DNA from: an uncultured Collinsella sp.
GTDB taxonomy: Bacteria > Actinomycetota > Coriobacteriia > Coriobacteriales > Coriobacteriaceae
Assembly (NCBI GenBank): GCA_905197665.1
Contig: CAJJZP010000003.1
Coordinates: forward strand, 112,422-176,421
Length of the DNA stretch: 64,000 nucleotides
Direction: 5' to 3'
Shown: positions 7,033 through 14,978 of the stretch, in pieces
Layout: every line of letters starts with the position of its first letter
Position numbering within the stretch: position 1 is the first letter of the stretch
Made by a program: the position numbers and the translations under genes
Notes under the pieces: generated by a model
Seen by the model: only the letters and a program-made list of their open reading frames with translations
The model's database searches: none
What the model was told of the DNA's origin: nothing

Positions 7033-8232
7033 CTAGAGCTTGTGGTGGCGCTCTTCCTTACGTTCCTCGGCTGCCTGCTCCTCCTGCTTAAAGGCGGGAT
7101 CGTCGGGGGTGACGAGCTCGTCCTCGTGCGTGCGCTTGTTGTAATGGTGGCGCAGCACGGGCTCAAACAGATGTAGATGCTTGGCAAAGGCCGCCGAGCC
7201 AATGGCGAGCACGGTAAAGATGAGCACGCGCATGGGCACCTCGACCTGGTTGATCGCGGCGGCGCCGGCCGAAAGCATAATGCACCAGGCATAGATGAGC
7301 AGCACAGCCTGCTTTTGGTTGTAGCCCTCTTGGATCAGGCGGTGGTGGATGTGGCCCTTGTCGGCCTGCCCGATGCTAATGTGGGCGCGCTTGCGGCGCA
7401 CGATGGCGCTAAACGTGTCGATGATGGGCACGCCGGCAACGATGAGCGGGATGATAAGCGAGGTGAGCGCGGCGGTGCGGCTCACGTTGAGTAGCGAGAT
7501 GGAGCCCAGCGCAAAGCCCAGAAGCAGCGACCCCGAGTCGCCCAAGAAGATGCTTGCGGGGTTGAAGTTGTAGCGCAAAAAGGCCAGACAGGCGCCAAAG
7601 AGCGCAATGGAGAGCGCGGCGGCGTCGATGCGGCCCGAGAGAACGGCCATCGAAAACATGGTGAACGACGCGATGCCGCAGATGCCCGTGGCTAAGCCGT
7701 CGAGGCCGTCGATGAGGTTAATGATGTTGGTGAATGCCACCAGATAGATCACGGTGATGGGGTAGGCGAGCCATCCGAGCATGATTTCGCCGGGGGCAAA
7801 CGGGTTGACGATGACGCCGATGCGCAGGCCACCCACGCAGGCGATGAGCGCAGCGAGGACCTGTCCGGCCAGCTTTTGCTTGGGCTTGAGCTGGATGACG
7901 TCGTCGATAGCGCCGGTCGCAAAGATGACGGTAAAGGAGAGCGCCAGCATGGGATAGCTAATGTGAAGGCGCGGGTGCGGCACCAGGACGGGCGGCCAGC
8001 CTAGGTGCCAGGTGCCTAGGATTTGCACAATGCAGGCAACGACCAGGCCCAAAAACACCGCCGTTCCGCCCAAACGCGGGATGGGCTTGGTGTTGATGCG
8101 GCGCTTGGAAGGATAGTCGACGGCGTCGAGCTTAATTGCCAAGCGCTTGACCAGGGGCACCATGAGGAAGGTCGTGATAAAGGCCGCCGCTGCCACGCAT
8201 AGGTACGGTATGTAGCTCGGGGATGAAGCCAT
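7033..8232 (-). CDS. MraY/WecA-family undecaprenyl-phosphate sugar-1-phosphate transferase
   Basis: The 399-residue polytopic membrane protein carries all signatures of the family: 'GAIDDVIQLKPKQKLAGQ' (DDxxxxxxKxxxQ), 'NIINLIDGLDGLATGI', 'FNPASIFLGDSGSLLLGFAL' and 'KGHIHHRLIQEG' (HIHH, which marks the WecA/TagO branch rather than MraY). It would transfer GlcNAc-1-P or a similar sugar phosphate from a UDP-sugar to undecaprenyl phosphate, the first step in teichoic-acid-like or other wall polysaccharides. The C terminus is a charged tail. The ATG at 8232 is chosen; a TTG at 8250 is the only longer option and neither has a strong ribosome site. Confidence 0.92.
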   Translation of the reverse strand: MASSPSYIPYLCVAAAAFITTFLMVPLVKRLAIKLDAVDYPSKRRINTKPIPRLGGTAVFLGLVVACIVQILGTWHLGWPPVLVPHPRLHISYPMLALSFTVIFATGAIDDVIQLKPKQKLAGQVLAALIACVGGLRIGVIVNPFAPGEIMLGWLAYPITVIYLVAFTNIINLIDGLDGLATGICGIASFTMFSMAVLSGRIDAAALSIALFGACLAFLRYNFNPASIFLGDSGSLLLGFALGSISLLNVSRTAALTSLIIPLIVAGVPIIDTFSAIVRRKRAHISIGQADKGHIHHRLIQEGYNQKQAVLLIYAWCIMLSAGAAAINQVEVPMRVLIFTVLAIGSAAFAKHLHLFEPVLRHHYNKRTHEDELVTPDDPAFKQEEQAAEERKEERHHKL

Positions 8233-8757
8233 GAATCTAAAAACCGCCAAGCGTCGAAGGGAAAGGTCAGAAGAACGCCATGCGCAAAGGGCATAGCCGA
8301 ATCATGATACTCGACCAAGGGGGGTGCATGGAATTGCGCGCAGCGATAATCACGCGCTTACCAGATATTAGGGTATTGTCGATGGATTGTTGGGATGCCG
8401 GTGGGGATCCATATGGACTGTAATGGCGATTTTCGGCAAAAGAAAACCACCCCCCACGTTACGAAAATGAACCCACCTAAAACAGGTGGGTGCCCTCATC
8501 GACTGTTCCAGCGTCCTTAACAACGAAGGATACCTGTACTAGGTACGACTGTGTGGGCTCCCTAAATAAACGCGACGGTTCACCCAGTTGCTCCGCGGGG
8601 GGCGGAATACCTACATCATAAAGCGGCACTTTATCGATTCCAGTCTTGACATTACAAAAATCGTGTCGGACGATTACAGCGCCTTGGGCTCGAGCCGTCT
8701 GTGCGGTTGGTCCCTTTACGTTTGAGCTGCTGAATCGTTGTTTTGGAGCATGTTTTT
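8233..8757. other. 525-base gap holding the 6S candidate
   Basis: Apart from the RNA at 8440-8608 no gene is visible. TTGACA at 8646-8651 on the plus strand could be a -35 element for the radical SAM gene, but no matching -10 is clear. 8320-8440 shows nothing recognisable. Confidence 0.4.
8440..8608 (-). ncRNA. ssrS: 6S RNA (candidate SsrS)
   Basis: Read on the minus strand, 8594-8605 pairs with 8447-8458 through 12 pairs (G-U included), forming a closing stem. Inside it GGTGAACC pairs with GGTTCA, then a central bulge carries a small CCACCTGTTTTAGGTGG hairpin on its 3' side. An interrupted apical helix ends in ATCCTTCGTTGTTAAGGA. A long rod with a central bubble and a 3'-side mini-hairpin is the 6S architecture. 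A -10-like TATGAT (8615-8620) lies just upstream and a T-rich stretch follows the closing stem. 6S RNA binds the housekeeping RNA polymerase in stationary phase. A covariance-model search would settle the call. Confidence 0.72.
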
Positions 8758-9696
8758 ATGCCGACGCCGTTGACCGAACTTTTTTCGCCCGCCTGCCATT
8801 TGTGTCCGCGTCGTTGCGGTGCGGTGCGCGACGAGGGTGCGCACGGCGTATGCGGTGCCGATGACACGCTCAAGGTGGCCCGCGCGGCGCTTCATATGTG
8901 GGAGGAGCCGCCTATCTCGGGCGAGGCCGGTTCGGGCACGATCTTCTTTAGCGGCTGCTCGCTCAAATGTATCTATTGTCAGAACCACGAGATCTCGACG
9001 GGCAATTTTGGGCTTGAGATTTCGCCCGAGCGCCTGGTCGAGATTATGCTGGAGCTGCAGGACCAAGGTGCCAATAACATCAATCTGGTGACGGCGACGC
9101 ATTATGCTCACCTGCTGCCGGTCGCGATTGCCGCAGCTCGGGAGCGCGGACTGGTCATTCCAATCGTCTACAACACGAGCGGTTATGAGCGCGCGAGTGC
9201 CGTGGCGGCGCTCGGCGATTTGGTCGACGTGTGGCTTACCGACTTTAAGTATGCCAATGCGGCGCTTGCGCAGTCACTCTCTCATATTAAGGACTACCCG
9301 CGCGTGGCTGTGTCGGGTCTGGCCCAGATGGCGCGCGAGATTGAGCGCCGCGGGGGAGAGCTGGTAGACGGGGACGGGCTCATGAAGCGCGGCATAATCG
9401 TGCGTCATCTGGTGCTGCCGGGGCATGCGGACGATTCGTGCCGCGTGTTGGACCTGGTGTGGCAGACGGTGGGCGACGTGCCGATCTCGGTCATGAACCA
9501 GTACACGCCCAATGCCCTCATGCGCGAACAAGGCGGCGACCTGGCGCGCGCCGTGACGCGCGAGGAGTACGAGCAGGTGCTCGACCATGCCGACGACCTG
9601 GGCTTTACGACGATGTTTTGGCAAGAAGGCGGAGCGGTAGACGAGAGCTTCACCCCAGCCTTCGACACCACCGGCGTCCTCACCAGCGCAAAGTAG
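8758..9696 (+). CDS. Radical SAM protein, pyruvate-formate-lyase-activase-like
   Basis: The 312-residue protein has the radical SAM cluster motif 'CSLKCIYCQNHEIS' (CxxxCxxC, about residue 67) and an N-terminal cysteine knuckle 'CHLCPRRCGAVRDEGAHGVCG', as in the AmmeMemoRadiSam/PflA-related group. These enzymes cleave S-adenosylmethionine reductively to start radical chemistry. The substrate cannot be told from sequence. GGAG lies nine bases before the ATG at 8758; a TTG at 8743 is in frame but lacks a site. No partner glycyl-radical enzyme is adjacent. Confidence 0.85.
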   Translation: MPTPLTELFSPACHLCPRRCGAVRDEGAHGVCGADDTLKVARAALHMWEEPPISGEAGSGTIFFSGCSLKCIYCQNHEISTGNFGLEISPERLVEIMLELQDQGANNINLVTATHYAHLLPVAIAAARERGLVIPIVYNTSGYERASAVAALGDLVDVWLTDFKYANAALAQSLSHIKDYPRVAVSGLAQMAREIERRGGELVDGDGLMKRGIIVRHLVLPGHADDSCRVLDLVWQTVGDVPISVMNQYTPNALMREQGGDLARAVTREEYEQVLDHADDLGFTTMFWQEGGAVDESFTPAFDTTGVLTSAK

Positions 9697-9806
9697 CACA
9701 TTCGCCGATGATTTTTCTGGGACGGGGATTAAAAAATCATCGAGAGGATCGCCTGCTCGAAAAGTTGTCAAAATAGCCACGCCCCAAAAAGACTGGTTAT
9801 TGGGCG

Positions 9807-9834
9807 TTGACAGTTGGCGAGCCGTAGGTAAAAT
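9807..9834 (+). promoter_or_regulatory. Promoter of tRNA-Ala
   Basis: TTGACA (9807-9812), a 16-base spacer and TAAAAT (9829-9834) lie 14 bases before the tRNA, a near-consensus housekeeping promoter suited to stable RNA. Confidence 0.8.
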
Positions 9835-9847
9835 ATCGACTTGTCCT

Positions 9848-9920
9848 GGGGACGTAGCTCAGTTGGGAGAGCGCTGCCGTCGCATGGCAGAGGCCGAGGG
9901 TTCGACTCCCTTCGTCTCCA
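9848..9920 (+). tRNA. tRNA-Ala (anticodon CGC)
   Basis: A complete 73-base cloverleaf: acceptor GGGGACG/CGTCTCC, D arm TAGCTCAGTTGGGAGAGC, anticodon arm CTGCC-GTCGCAT-GGCAG with CGC at positions 34-36, T arm GAGGG-TTCGACT-CCCTT and discriminator A. The CCA end is not encoded. It reads GCG codons, which are common in this GC-rich genome. Confidence 0.95.
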
Positions 9921-9934
9921 CCCTTGGATTTGAT

Positions 9935-9966
9935 AAGCCGCTGACATTGTGTCGGCGGCTTTTTTT
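9935..9966 (+). terminator. Intrinsic terminator after tRNA-Ala
   Basis: AAGCCGCTGAC and GTCGGCGGCTT form an 11-bp stem (one mismatch) with a five-base loop, followed by a run of seven T. Confidence 0.9.
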
Positions 9967-9984
9967 AAAAGAAAGGGCTGTACC

Positions 9985-10425
9985 ATGGCCGAGCTTGAGT
10001 CCCAACCACTGTCTGCCGAGGAACGCGCCGAGTTGGAAGAGCTCCGCGCCGAGAAGGCCCGCCGCGAGGCCCAGGAAGAGGCACGTCGCGAGCGTGAGGA
10101 GCTGACCGCCCTGCGTGCCGAGCGTGCGAAGGCCGAGGAGGCCGCCGCGAACGTCGCCCCCGCGCCCAAGCCCGCCGCCGCGAAGCCCGCGCCCACCGCA
10201 CCTAAACCTCAGCCTAAAAAGGTCGCTCGTTCCAAGTCCGTCGAGCCCAAGCCGAGCCGTGACGAGATGACCTTTGCCCAGCGCATGGTTACCTCCAAGG
10301 AGCCTACGGGCGAGAACGAGATCCCTGGCATGGCGCCGGCTCAAAAAATCATCATTGTCCTTGCCCTCATCGCGTTTGTCATCTTTATGGGCTACACGAT
10401 CCTGACCAGCATGGGCCTGCTCTAG
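9985..10425 (+). CDS. Small tail-anchored protein with charged, Ala/Pro-rich N terminus
   Basis: This 146-residue protein has a Glu/Arg/Ala-rich helical N-terminal half (about residues 5-60, heptad-like, probably coiled coil). A Pro/Ala/Lys linker follows ('APKPAAAKPAPTAPKPQP', 68-90). A single C-terminal membrane segment 'KIIIVLALIAFVIFMGYTIL' (about 120-140) closes it. No family is recognised. The layout suggests a membrane-tethered cytoplasmic adaptor. AAAGGG precedes the ATG. It sits right after the tRNA terminator and 84 bases before the NAPRT gene, so it may be co-transcribed with pncB, but no functional link is evident. Confidence 0.75.
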   Translation: MAELESQPLSAEERAELEELRAEKARREAQEEARREREELTALRAERAKAEEAAANVAPAPKPAAAKPAPTAPKPQPKKVARSKSVEPKPSRDEMTFAQRMVTSKEPTGENEIPGMAPAQKIIIVLALIAFVIFMGYTILTSMGLL

Positions 10426-10509
10426 CCCATTCGCGCTGGGTGCCATGCCCGAACACTCTGCCCTTTTCCAACCCTCAACCTCTGCACAACGCATCCGAAA
10501 GGTCGCCCC

Positions 10510-12015
10510 ATGGCTTTGACCGACATCTCGCATCCCACCGACATTGCAATGCTCACCGATCTGTACGAGCTCACTATGGCCCAGGGCCTGTGGGAGAGCG
10601 GCAAGGCCAATGAGCAGGGTTGTTTTACCGCGTTTTACCGCGACCATCCTTTTGGCAGCGCCTATGCCGTCATGTGCGGCACCGCCGAACTGCCCGAGCT
10701 GGTCGAGAATCTGCGCTTTACGCCCGAGGACATCGACTACCTCGCCTCGCTCCAGGCCCCGGCCGGCGGCGCGATGTTCAAGCCTGGATTCCTCGACTAC
10801 CTGCGCGATTTTCGTGCGCATGTAAACATCGACGCCGTGCCCGAGGGCGAGCTCGTCTTTCCGCGCGAGCCCATGGTTCGCGTCACCGGCCCCGCGCTGG
10901 AGTGCCAGCTGCTTGAGACGGCGCTGCTCAACATCGTTGGGTTCCAGACGCTTGTCGCCACCAAGACGGCGCGCGTGGTGCTGGCGGCGGACGGCCGTCC
11001 CGTTGCCGAGTTTGGCCTGCGCCGCGCTCAGGGTCCCGATGGCGGCTTGGCCGTCGCGCGCGCGAGCTACGTTGCCGGCTGCTCCTCTACGTCCAATGTG
11101 CTCGCCGGCCGCCGCTACGGTATTCCCGTCTTTGGCACGCATGCGCACAGCTGGGTGATGAGCTTCGATTCCGAGCTCGAGGCCTTCCGCGCCTTTGCCA
11201 AGTCGAGCCCCAAGAACTGTACGCTGCTCATCGACACCTATGACGTGCGCGAGGGCTGTGAACATGCCATTACGGTTGCCAAGGAGATGGAAGCGGTGGG
11301 CGAGCGCCTGTCGGCCATTCGCATCGACTCCGGCGACCTCGCCAAGCTCTCTAAGTATGTGCGCGGCCGTTTTGATGCCGAGGGCCTGCCCTATGTGGGG
11401 ATCTCGGTTTCTAACGATTTGGATGAGTACACGATTCAGTCGCTGCTCGACCAGGGCGCGCCCATCGACAGCTTTGGCGTGGGTACCAAGCTTGCGACCT
11501 GCTATGACCAGCCGGCGCTGGGCGGCGTGTACAAGCTTTCCGCCCGCCGTGCGAGCGAGGCAGATCCATGGACGCCGGTGGTCAAGCTCTCTGAGCAGCC
11601 ATACAAGCGCACGATCCCGGGTGTGCAACGCGTGCGCCGTTATTACGACGGCTTTGGCGGCCCGGTCTGCGACATGATCTACGACGAGGACCATCTGGCG
11701 GGGGAGGGCGCCGCGCGCGGCAATACCCTTGTGGCCGTGAACGATGCCGCCCTGGTGACCGACGTGTCCGAACTCGAGTATCGCGAGCTGCTGGTGCCGA
11801 TCGTGCGCGATGGCAGTGCGGTGGCTCCGCGTGAGAGCATCCAGGACGCGCGCGAGCGCTGTGCTTGGGCGCTCGACCATCTGGACGCAGCTTTCAAGCG
11901 CTTCCTGTACCCGCAGACCTATGTGGTGGGTATGGAGCAGGGCCTGGCTCAGGTGCGCGACGAGCTCGTGCGTAAGAACATGGCCGCGGCCTCTGCCTTT
12001 CCCTGGGCTCACTAA
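10510..12015 (+). CDS. pncB: Nicotinate phosphoribosyltransferase
   Basis: The 501-residue product matches NAPRTase, which joins nicotinate and PRPP to nicotinate mononucleotide in NAD salvage. Visible are the N-terminal 'LTDLYELTMAQGLW', the active-site 'EFGLRRAQGPDGG' (about residue 175), 'GTHAHSWVMSF', 'LLIDTYDV', the phosphate-binding 'AIRIDSGDLAKLS' and 'SFGVGTKLATC'. AAAGG lies before the ATG. Together with the flavoprotein at 28269 it touches NAD supply, but the genes are not linked here. Confidence 0.95.
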   Translation: MALTDISHPTDIAMLTDLYELTMAQGLWESGKANEQGCFTAFYRDHPFGSAYAVMCGTAELPELVENLRFTPEDIDYLASLQAPAGGAMFKPGFLDYLRDFRAHVNIDAVPEGELVFPREPMVRVTGPALECQLLETALLNIVGFQTLVATKTARVVLAADGRPVAEFGLRRAQGPDGGLAVARASYVAGCSSTSNVLAGRRYGIPVFGTHAHSWVMSFDSELEAFRAFAKSSPKNCTLLIDTYDVREGCEHAITVAKEMEAVGERLSAIRIDSGDLAKLSKYVRGRFDAEGLPYVGISVSNDLDEYTIQSLLDQGAPIDSFGVGTKLATCYDQPALGGVYKLSARRASEADPWTPVVKLSEQPYKRTIPGVQRVRRYYDGFGGPVCDMIYDEDHLAGEGAARGNTLVAVNDAALVTDVSELEYRELLVPIVRDGSAVAPRESIQDARERCAWALDHLDAAFKRFLYPQTYVVGMEQGLAQVRDELVRKNMAAASAFPWAH

Positions 12016-12094
12016 TTCCTTGGGCGGTAGGGGCGAGTCACGCTTCCCTGGCCGCCGGCTCGGCCGTTCGCTGAACAGTTGATTGGTTTGACGT

Positions 12095-13222
12095 ATGACG
12101 ACTTCTTATAAAACGATGGTGGTAAAGATCGGTTCGTCCACGGTGGTGGGCGCCGACGGCAAGGTCAACCGCGCCTTTATCGGCGGGCTTGCCGACCAGG
12201 CCGCAGCGCTGCGCGAGCTTGGCTGGCGCCTGATCGTGGTGAGCTCGGGCGCCATTGCCTGCGGCTATCCCGTGCTGGGCTTCGACCGTAAGCCGGTCGG
12301 CGACCTGCCGAGCCTGCAGGCCTGCGCCTCGGCCGGTCAGTGCATCATCTCGTCGGCCTACGACGAGGAGTTCCATGCGCGCGACCTGCTCACCTCGCTC
12401 GTGCTGCTCACGCGTCACGACACGGCGCGCCGCACGTCCTACCTGCACGCGCGCGACGCCCTGCTTCGCCTGGTGGAGCTCGGCGTGGTGCCGGTCGTCA
12501 ACGAGAACGATACCGTCACCGTCGATGAGATCAAGTTTGGCGACAACGACACGCTGGCGGCGCTTGTGAGCTGCCTGGTTTCTGCCGATCTGTGCGTGAC
12601 GCTCTCGGACATCGATGGCCTCTACACCGCCAATCCGCATGAGGATCCGACGGCCGAGTTTATCCCGGTCGTGCATAAGATCGATGCCAAGATTATCGCC
12701 TCGGCGGGCGATTCTTCCACATCGGTGGGTACGGGCGGCATGATCACCAAGATTCGCGCGAGCCGCATTCTCATGACGGCGGGCATTCAAAGCGTGATTT
12801 GCTCGGGCGAGGAGCCCGATGCGCTCGTGCGTCTGGCCCGCGGCGAGAGCGTGGGTACGCTGTTCGATCCGCCGGCGGAGCGCCTGGACATTGCGCCGCG
12901 CAAGTTGTGGATTGCACTGGGCGACAAGGCGCACGGCTCGGTGACGGTCGATGACGGCGCCGCGAAGGCGCTGGTCAGCCGCGGATCGTCGCTGCTCGCG
13001 GTGGGTATTCGCGAGGTCGATGGCCAGTTTGCCGAGGGCGATGTGCTCGACGTGTGCGACCCGAGCGGCATGGTTGTCGCCCGCGGTATCGCTGAGGCCG
13101 ATTCGGACGTGCTGGAGCTTGCCGCCGGCCGCCGCCAGGACCAGATTGCCGGCAACCGTCTACTGGCAGACCTAGCCGAGAAGCCCGCAATCCATCGAGA
13201 TAATCTGATCGTCTTCGCCTAA
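12095..13222 (+). CDS. proB: Glutamate 5-kinase with PUA domain
   Basis: This 375-residue enzyme catalyses the first step of proline synthesis, ATP-dependent phosphorylation of glutamate. It has the amino-acid kinase domain (residues 1-260): 'VVKIGSSTVVG', 'LIVVSSGAIACG', 'VVPVVNENDTVTVDEI', 'FGDNDTLAALVS', 'LSDIDGLYTANP', 'GTGGMITKIRA'. The C-terminal PUA domain runs from about 280 to 365. The ribosome site before the ATG is weak. It is separated from proA by an antisense peptidase gene rather than sitting in the usual proBA pair. Confidence 0.94.
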   Translation: MTTSYKTMVVKIGSSTVVGADGKVNRAFIGGLADQAAALRELGWRLIVVSSGAIACGYPVLGFDRKPVGDLPSLQACASAGQCIISSAYDEEFHARDLLTSLVLLTRHDTARRTSYLHARDALLRLVELGVVPVVNENDTVTVDEIKFGDNDTLAALVSCLVSADLCVTLSDIDGLYTANPHEDPTAEFIPVVHKIDAKIIASAGDSSTSVGTGGMITKIRASRILMTAGIQSVICSGEEPDALVRLARGESVGTLFDPPAERLDIAPRKLWIALGDKAHGSVTVDDGAAKALVSRGSSLLAVGIREVDGQFAEGDVLDVCDPSGMVVARGIAEADSDVLELAAGRRQDQIAGNRLLADLAEKPAIHRDNLIVFA

Positions 13223-13236
13223 CCAATTGACGCTGC

Positions 13237-13334
13237 AAACGCCCCTAAGCGGCAATCTGACGTTCAATCGTCGGGCATGACCAAAAGGTCAATGCCCTCC
13301 TCTTTCACGTCACCTTGATCGCTTAGGGGCGTTT
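13237..13334. other. Nested three-tier stem-loop after proB
   Basis: Three inverted repeats lie one inside another. The outer arms AAACGCCCCTAAGCG/CGCTTAGGGGCGTTT (13237-13251/13320-13334) match perfectly over 15 bp, the middle pair is TGACGT/ACGTCA (13258-13263/13307-13312), and the inner hairpin is GGGCAT-GACC/GGTC-ATGCCC (13273-13297). TTTTCGC follows. It may be an elaborate bidirectional terminator between proB and the convergent peptidase gene, or a small structured RNA. Confidence 0.6.
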
Positions 13335-13370
13335 TCGCTTTCCGTCCTCTACCTGCGGCGTTGTCGTCGG

Positions 13371-13430
13371 CGGCACTTCGGGACGTTCCTTTTGTGCCGG
13401 CAGTTGGGGACACCCCTTTTGTGCCGGCGG
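13371..13430. repeat. GTGCCGGC-type intergenic repeat, second locus
   Basis: CGGCACTTCGGGACGTTCC and GGGGACACCCC each flank TTTTGTGCCGGC, matching the units at 551-614. Confidence 0.7.
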
Positions 13431-13447
13431 ACGCGGGCGCTCCTTTG

Positions 13448-14866
13448 CTAGAAGATCCGTCGCAGATCTCCACGGTTGAGGGACTCGTCGAAGAGGTGCT
13501 TGAATACCACACTGCCGTGCAGGCCGTCGTGCTCGAACTCGTTGGTCACCCAGGCGTGCGAGTTACCCACGCGGCTGAGCGTATCGAGCTGCAGGCCCGA
13601 ATCGACGTACATGTCGTCGAAATACACTGCGGCCTGCAGGGGCACCTCGTTGCACGCCAGGCGCTGCGGGTCGTAGATCTTGTCCCAGCTTGTGTCTTCC
13701 ATAAGCAGATCCATCGCCGGCTTGAAGGGCTTAAGTTCGGGCATCTGCTCAAACATCCACGGGAACATGGCCTCGCCGGTAAACATGAGCGGTCGCGTGA
13801 GCGTGTCGAACTCGGCACGATGGGCCTTCTCTTCTGCCGCGGCCCAGCGAATGGGCATGGTGTCGCCGTCGGCGTAGATGAACTCCTGAAGCGTCCAGTA
13901 CAGCGGATTCGTGCGCGTGTTGGTGCGCTCGAAGGCGCGCATCAAAAAGCTGTCAGATACCGAGGCGCCGCAGGCCAGCGTGCCGTCGCCGTCAATAAAA
14001 GCGTGATCGATAATCCAATGCATGCGCTCAAAGCTCGGCTTCATGCCAAAGTCGCTGCCCATAAGCTGCAGGCGCTCCACCGTCATTGGCGAGCCGTCGG
14101 GCAGCACGGGCTTCTGCTCCTCAAGCGCATCGGCCAGCGCCGCCACGCGCTCGACGTCGGCGGGGTAGCGGTCGTAATACTGCTGCGTCTTGGCGGCCAT
14201 GCGCGGGAAGGTGTGCGCGTAGACCTCGCTGGCGCTCGCCGGCACGTGTGGAATGCCACCACAGGTAAAGCTTGCCGCCACGCCCTCGGGGAAGAGCGAC
14301 AGATAGCTCAGCGTCAAAAAGCCGCCGTAGCTCTGCCCGAGTGTGACCCAGGGCTTGCCGCCAAAGCCCACCAGGCGCAGGTACTCAAAATCGCGCACGA
14401 TGGAGCTGGCGAGGTGGCGCTTGAGGAAGTCCGCCTGCGAGCGGGCAGCATCGGAGCCGGCCGCCGTCGCGCGCTCGCCCAGAGCCGCGATCGTGCGCCC
14501 GTCTACGCAGTTGCTGCGCCCCGTTCCGCGCTGGTCGGGCAGCACGACGCGGAAATGCTTGACGGCCTCCTCAATCCAGCCGTCGCTCGTGGGCGACAGC
14601 GGACGCGGGCTCTCGCCACCGGGGCCACCCTGCAAAAACAGGAGCAGCGGCAGATCGTCGTTGATGCGGTCGGGCGCGCAGACCACGCGGTAGAAGAGCT
14701 TGATGCTCTCGGGCGCGCCGGCGATGGGCGCTGGCATGGCGCCGCGGCGCATGGTGCTGCCGACGGCCAGGAGCATCGGCTCCAGGCCGCGCCAGTCAAG
14801 GGGGACGTCGATGCTGTGGTCCTCGACGTAAAGGCCGGGGACGTGGTACGAAGTGATGAGGGCCAT
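13448..14866 (-). CDS. Alpha/beta hydrolase, prolyl aminopeptidase-like (S33)
   Basis: The 472-residue protein has the S33 signatures 'LFLQGGPGGESPRP' (oxyanion-hole region, about residue 55), 'VLPDQRGTGRSN' (about 95) and the nucleophile elbow 'LGQSYGGFLTLSYL' (Ser near 160). A C-terminal His lies in 'EHDGLHGSVVF'. Such enzymes release N-terminal proline from peptides. The ATG at 14866 is preceded by GGAAG; the frame opens further upstream (14947) without a site. It lies antisense between proB and proA. That could be chance, but a proline-releasing peptidase between the proline synthesis genes is notable. No signal peptide is seen, so it is probably cytoplasmic. Confidence 0.86.
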   Translation of the reverse strand: MALITSYHVPGLYVEDHSIDVPLDWRGLEPMLLAVGSTMRRGAMPAPIAGAPESIKLFYRVVCAPDRINDDLPLLLFLQGGPGGESPRPLSPTSDGWIEEAVKHFRVVLPDQRGTGRSNCVDGRTIAALGERATAAGSDAARSQADFLKRHLASSIVRDFEYLRLVGFGGKPWVTLGQSYGGFLTLSYLSLFPEGVAASFTCGGIPHVPASASEVYAHTFPRMAAKTQQYYDRYPADVERVAALADALEEQKPVLPDGSPMTVERLQLMGSDFGMKPSFERMHWIIDHAFIDGDGTLACGASVSDSFLMRAFERTNTRTNPLYWTLQEFIYADGDTMPIRWAAAEEKAHRAEFDTLTRPLMFTGEAMFPWMFEQMPELKPFKPAMDLLMEDTSWDKIYDPQRLACNEVPLQAAVYFDDMYVDSGLQLDTLSRVGNSHAWVTNEFEHDGLHGSVVFKHLFDESLNRGDLRRIF

Positions 14867-14978
14867 GTGAGTCTTCCGTTCGTTGCGGTGTTTCGGGTTG
14901 ACCAATTCTACCGCCGTGGGCGAGGCCATGCGCAAATCGGCTACCATGGTTGCAAACTTCTAGGAGAAAGGGCCGCCC

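Noticed and set aside
8461..8485. Simple terminator for the MraY/WecA-type gene region (CCACCTAAAACAGGTGG)
   Set aside because: It lies upstream of that gene, not downstream, and fits better as the mini-hairpin inside the 6S-like structure.
9859..12012. Minus-strand open frame of 717 codons opposite pncB
   Set aside because: It is an antisense shadow that runs through the tRNA-Ala gene, and its translation is His/Arg/Gly-rich without motifs.
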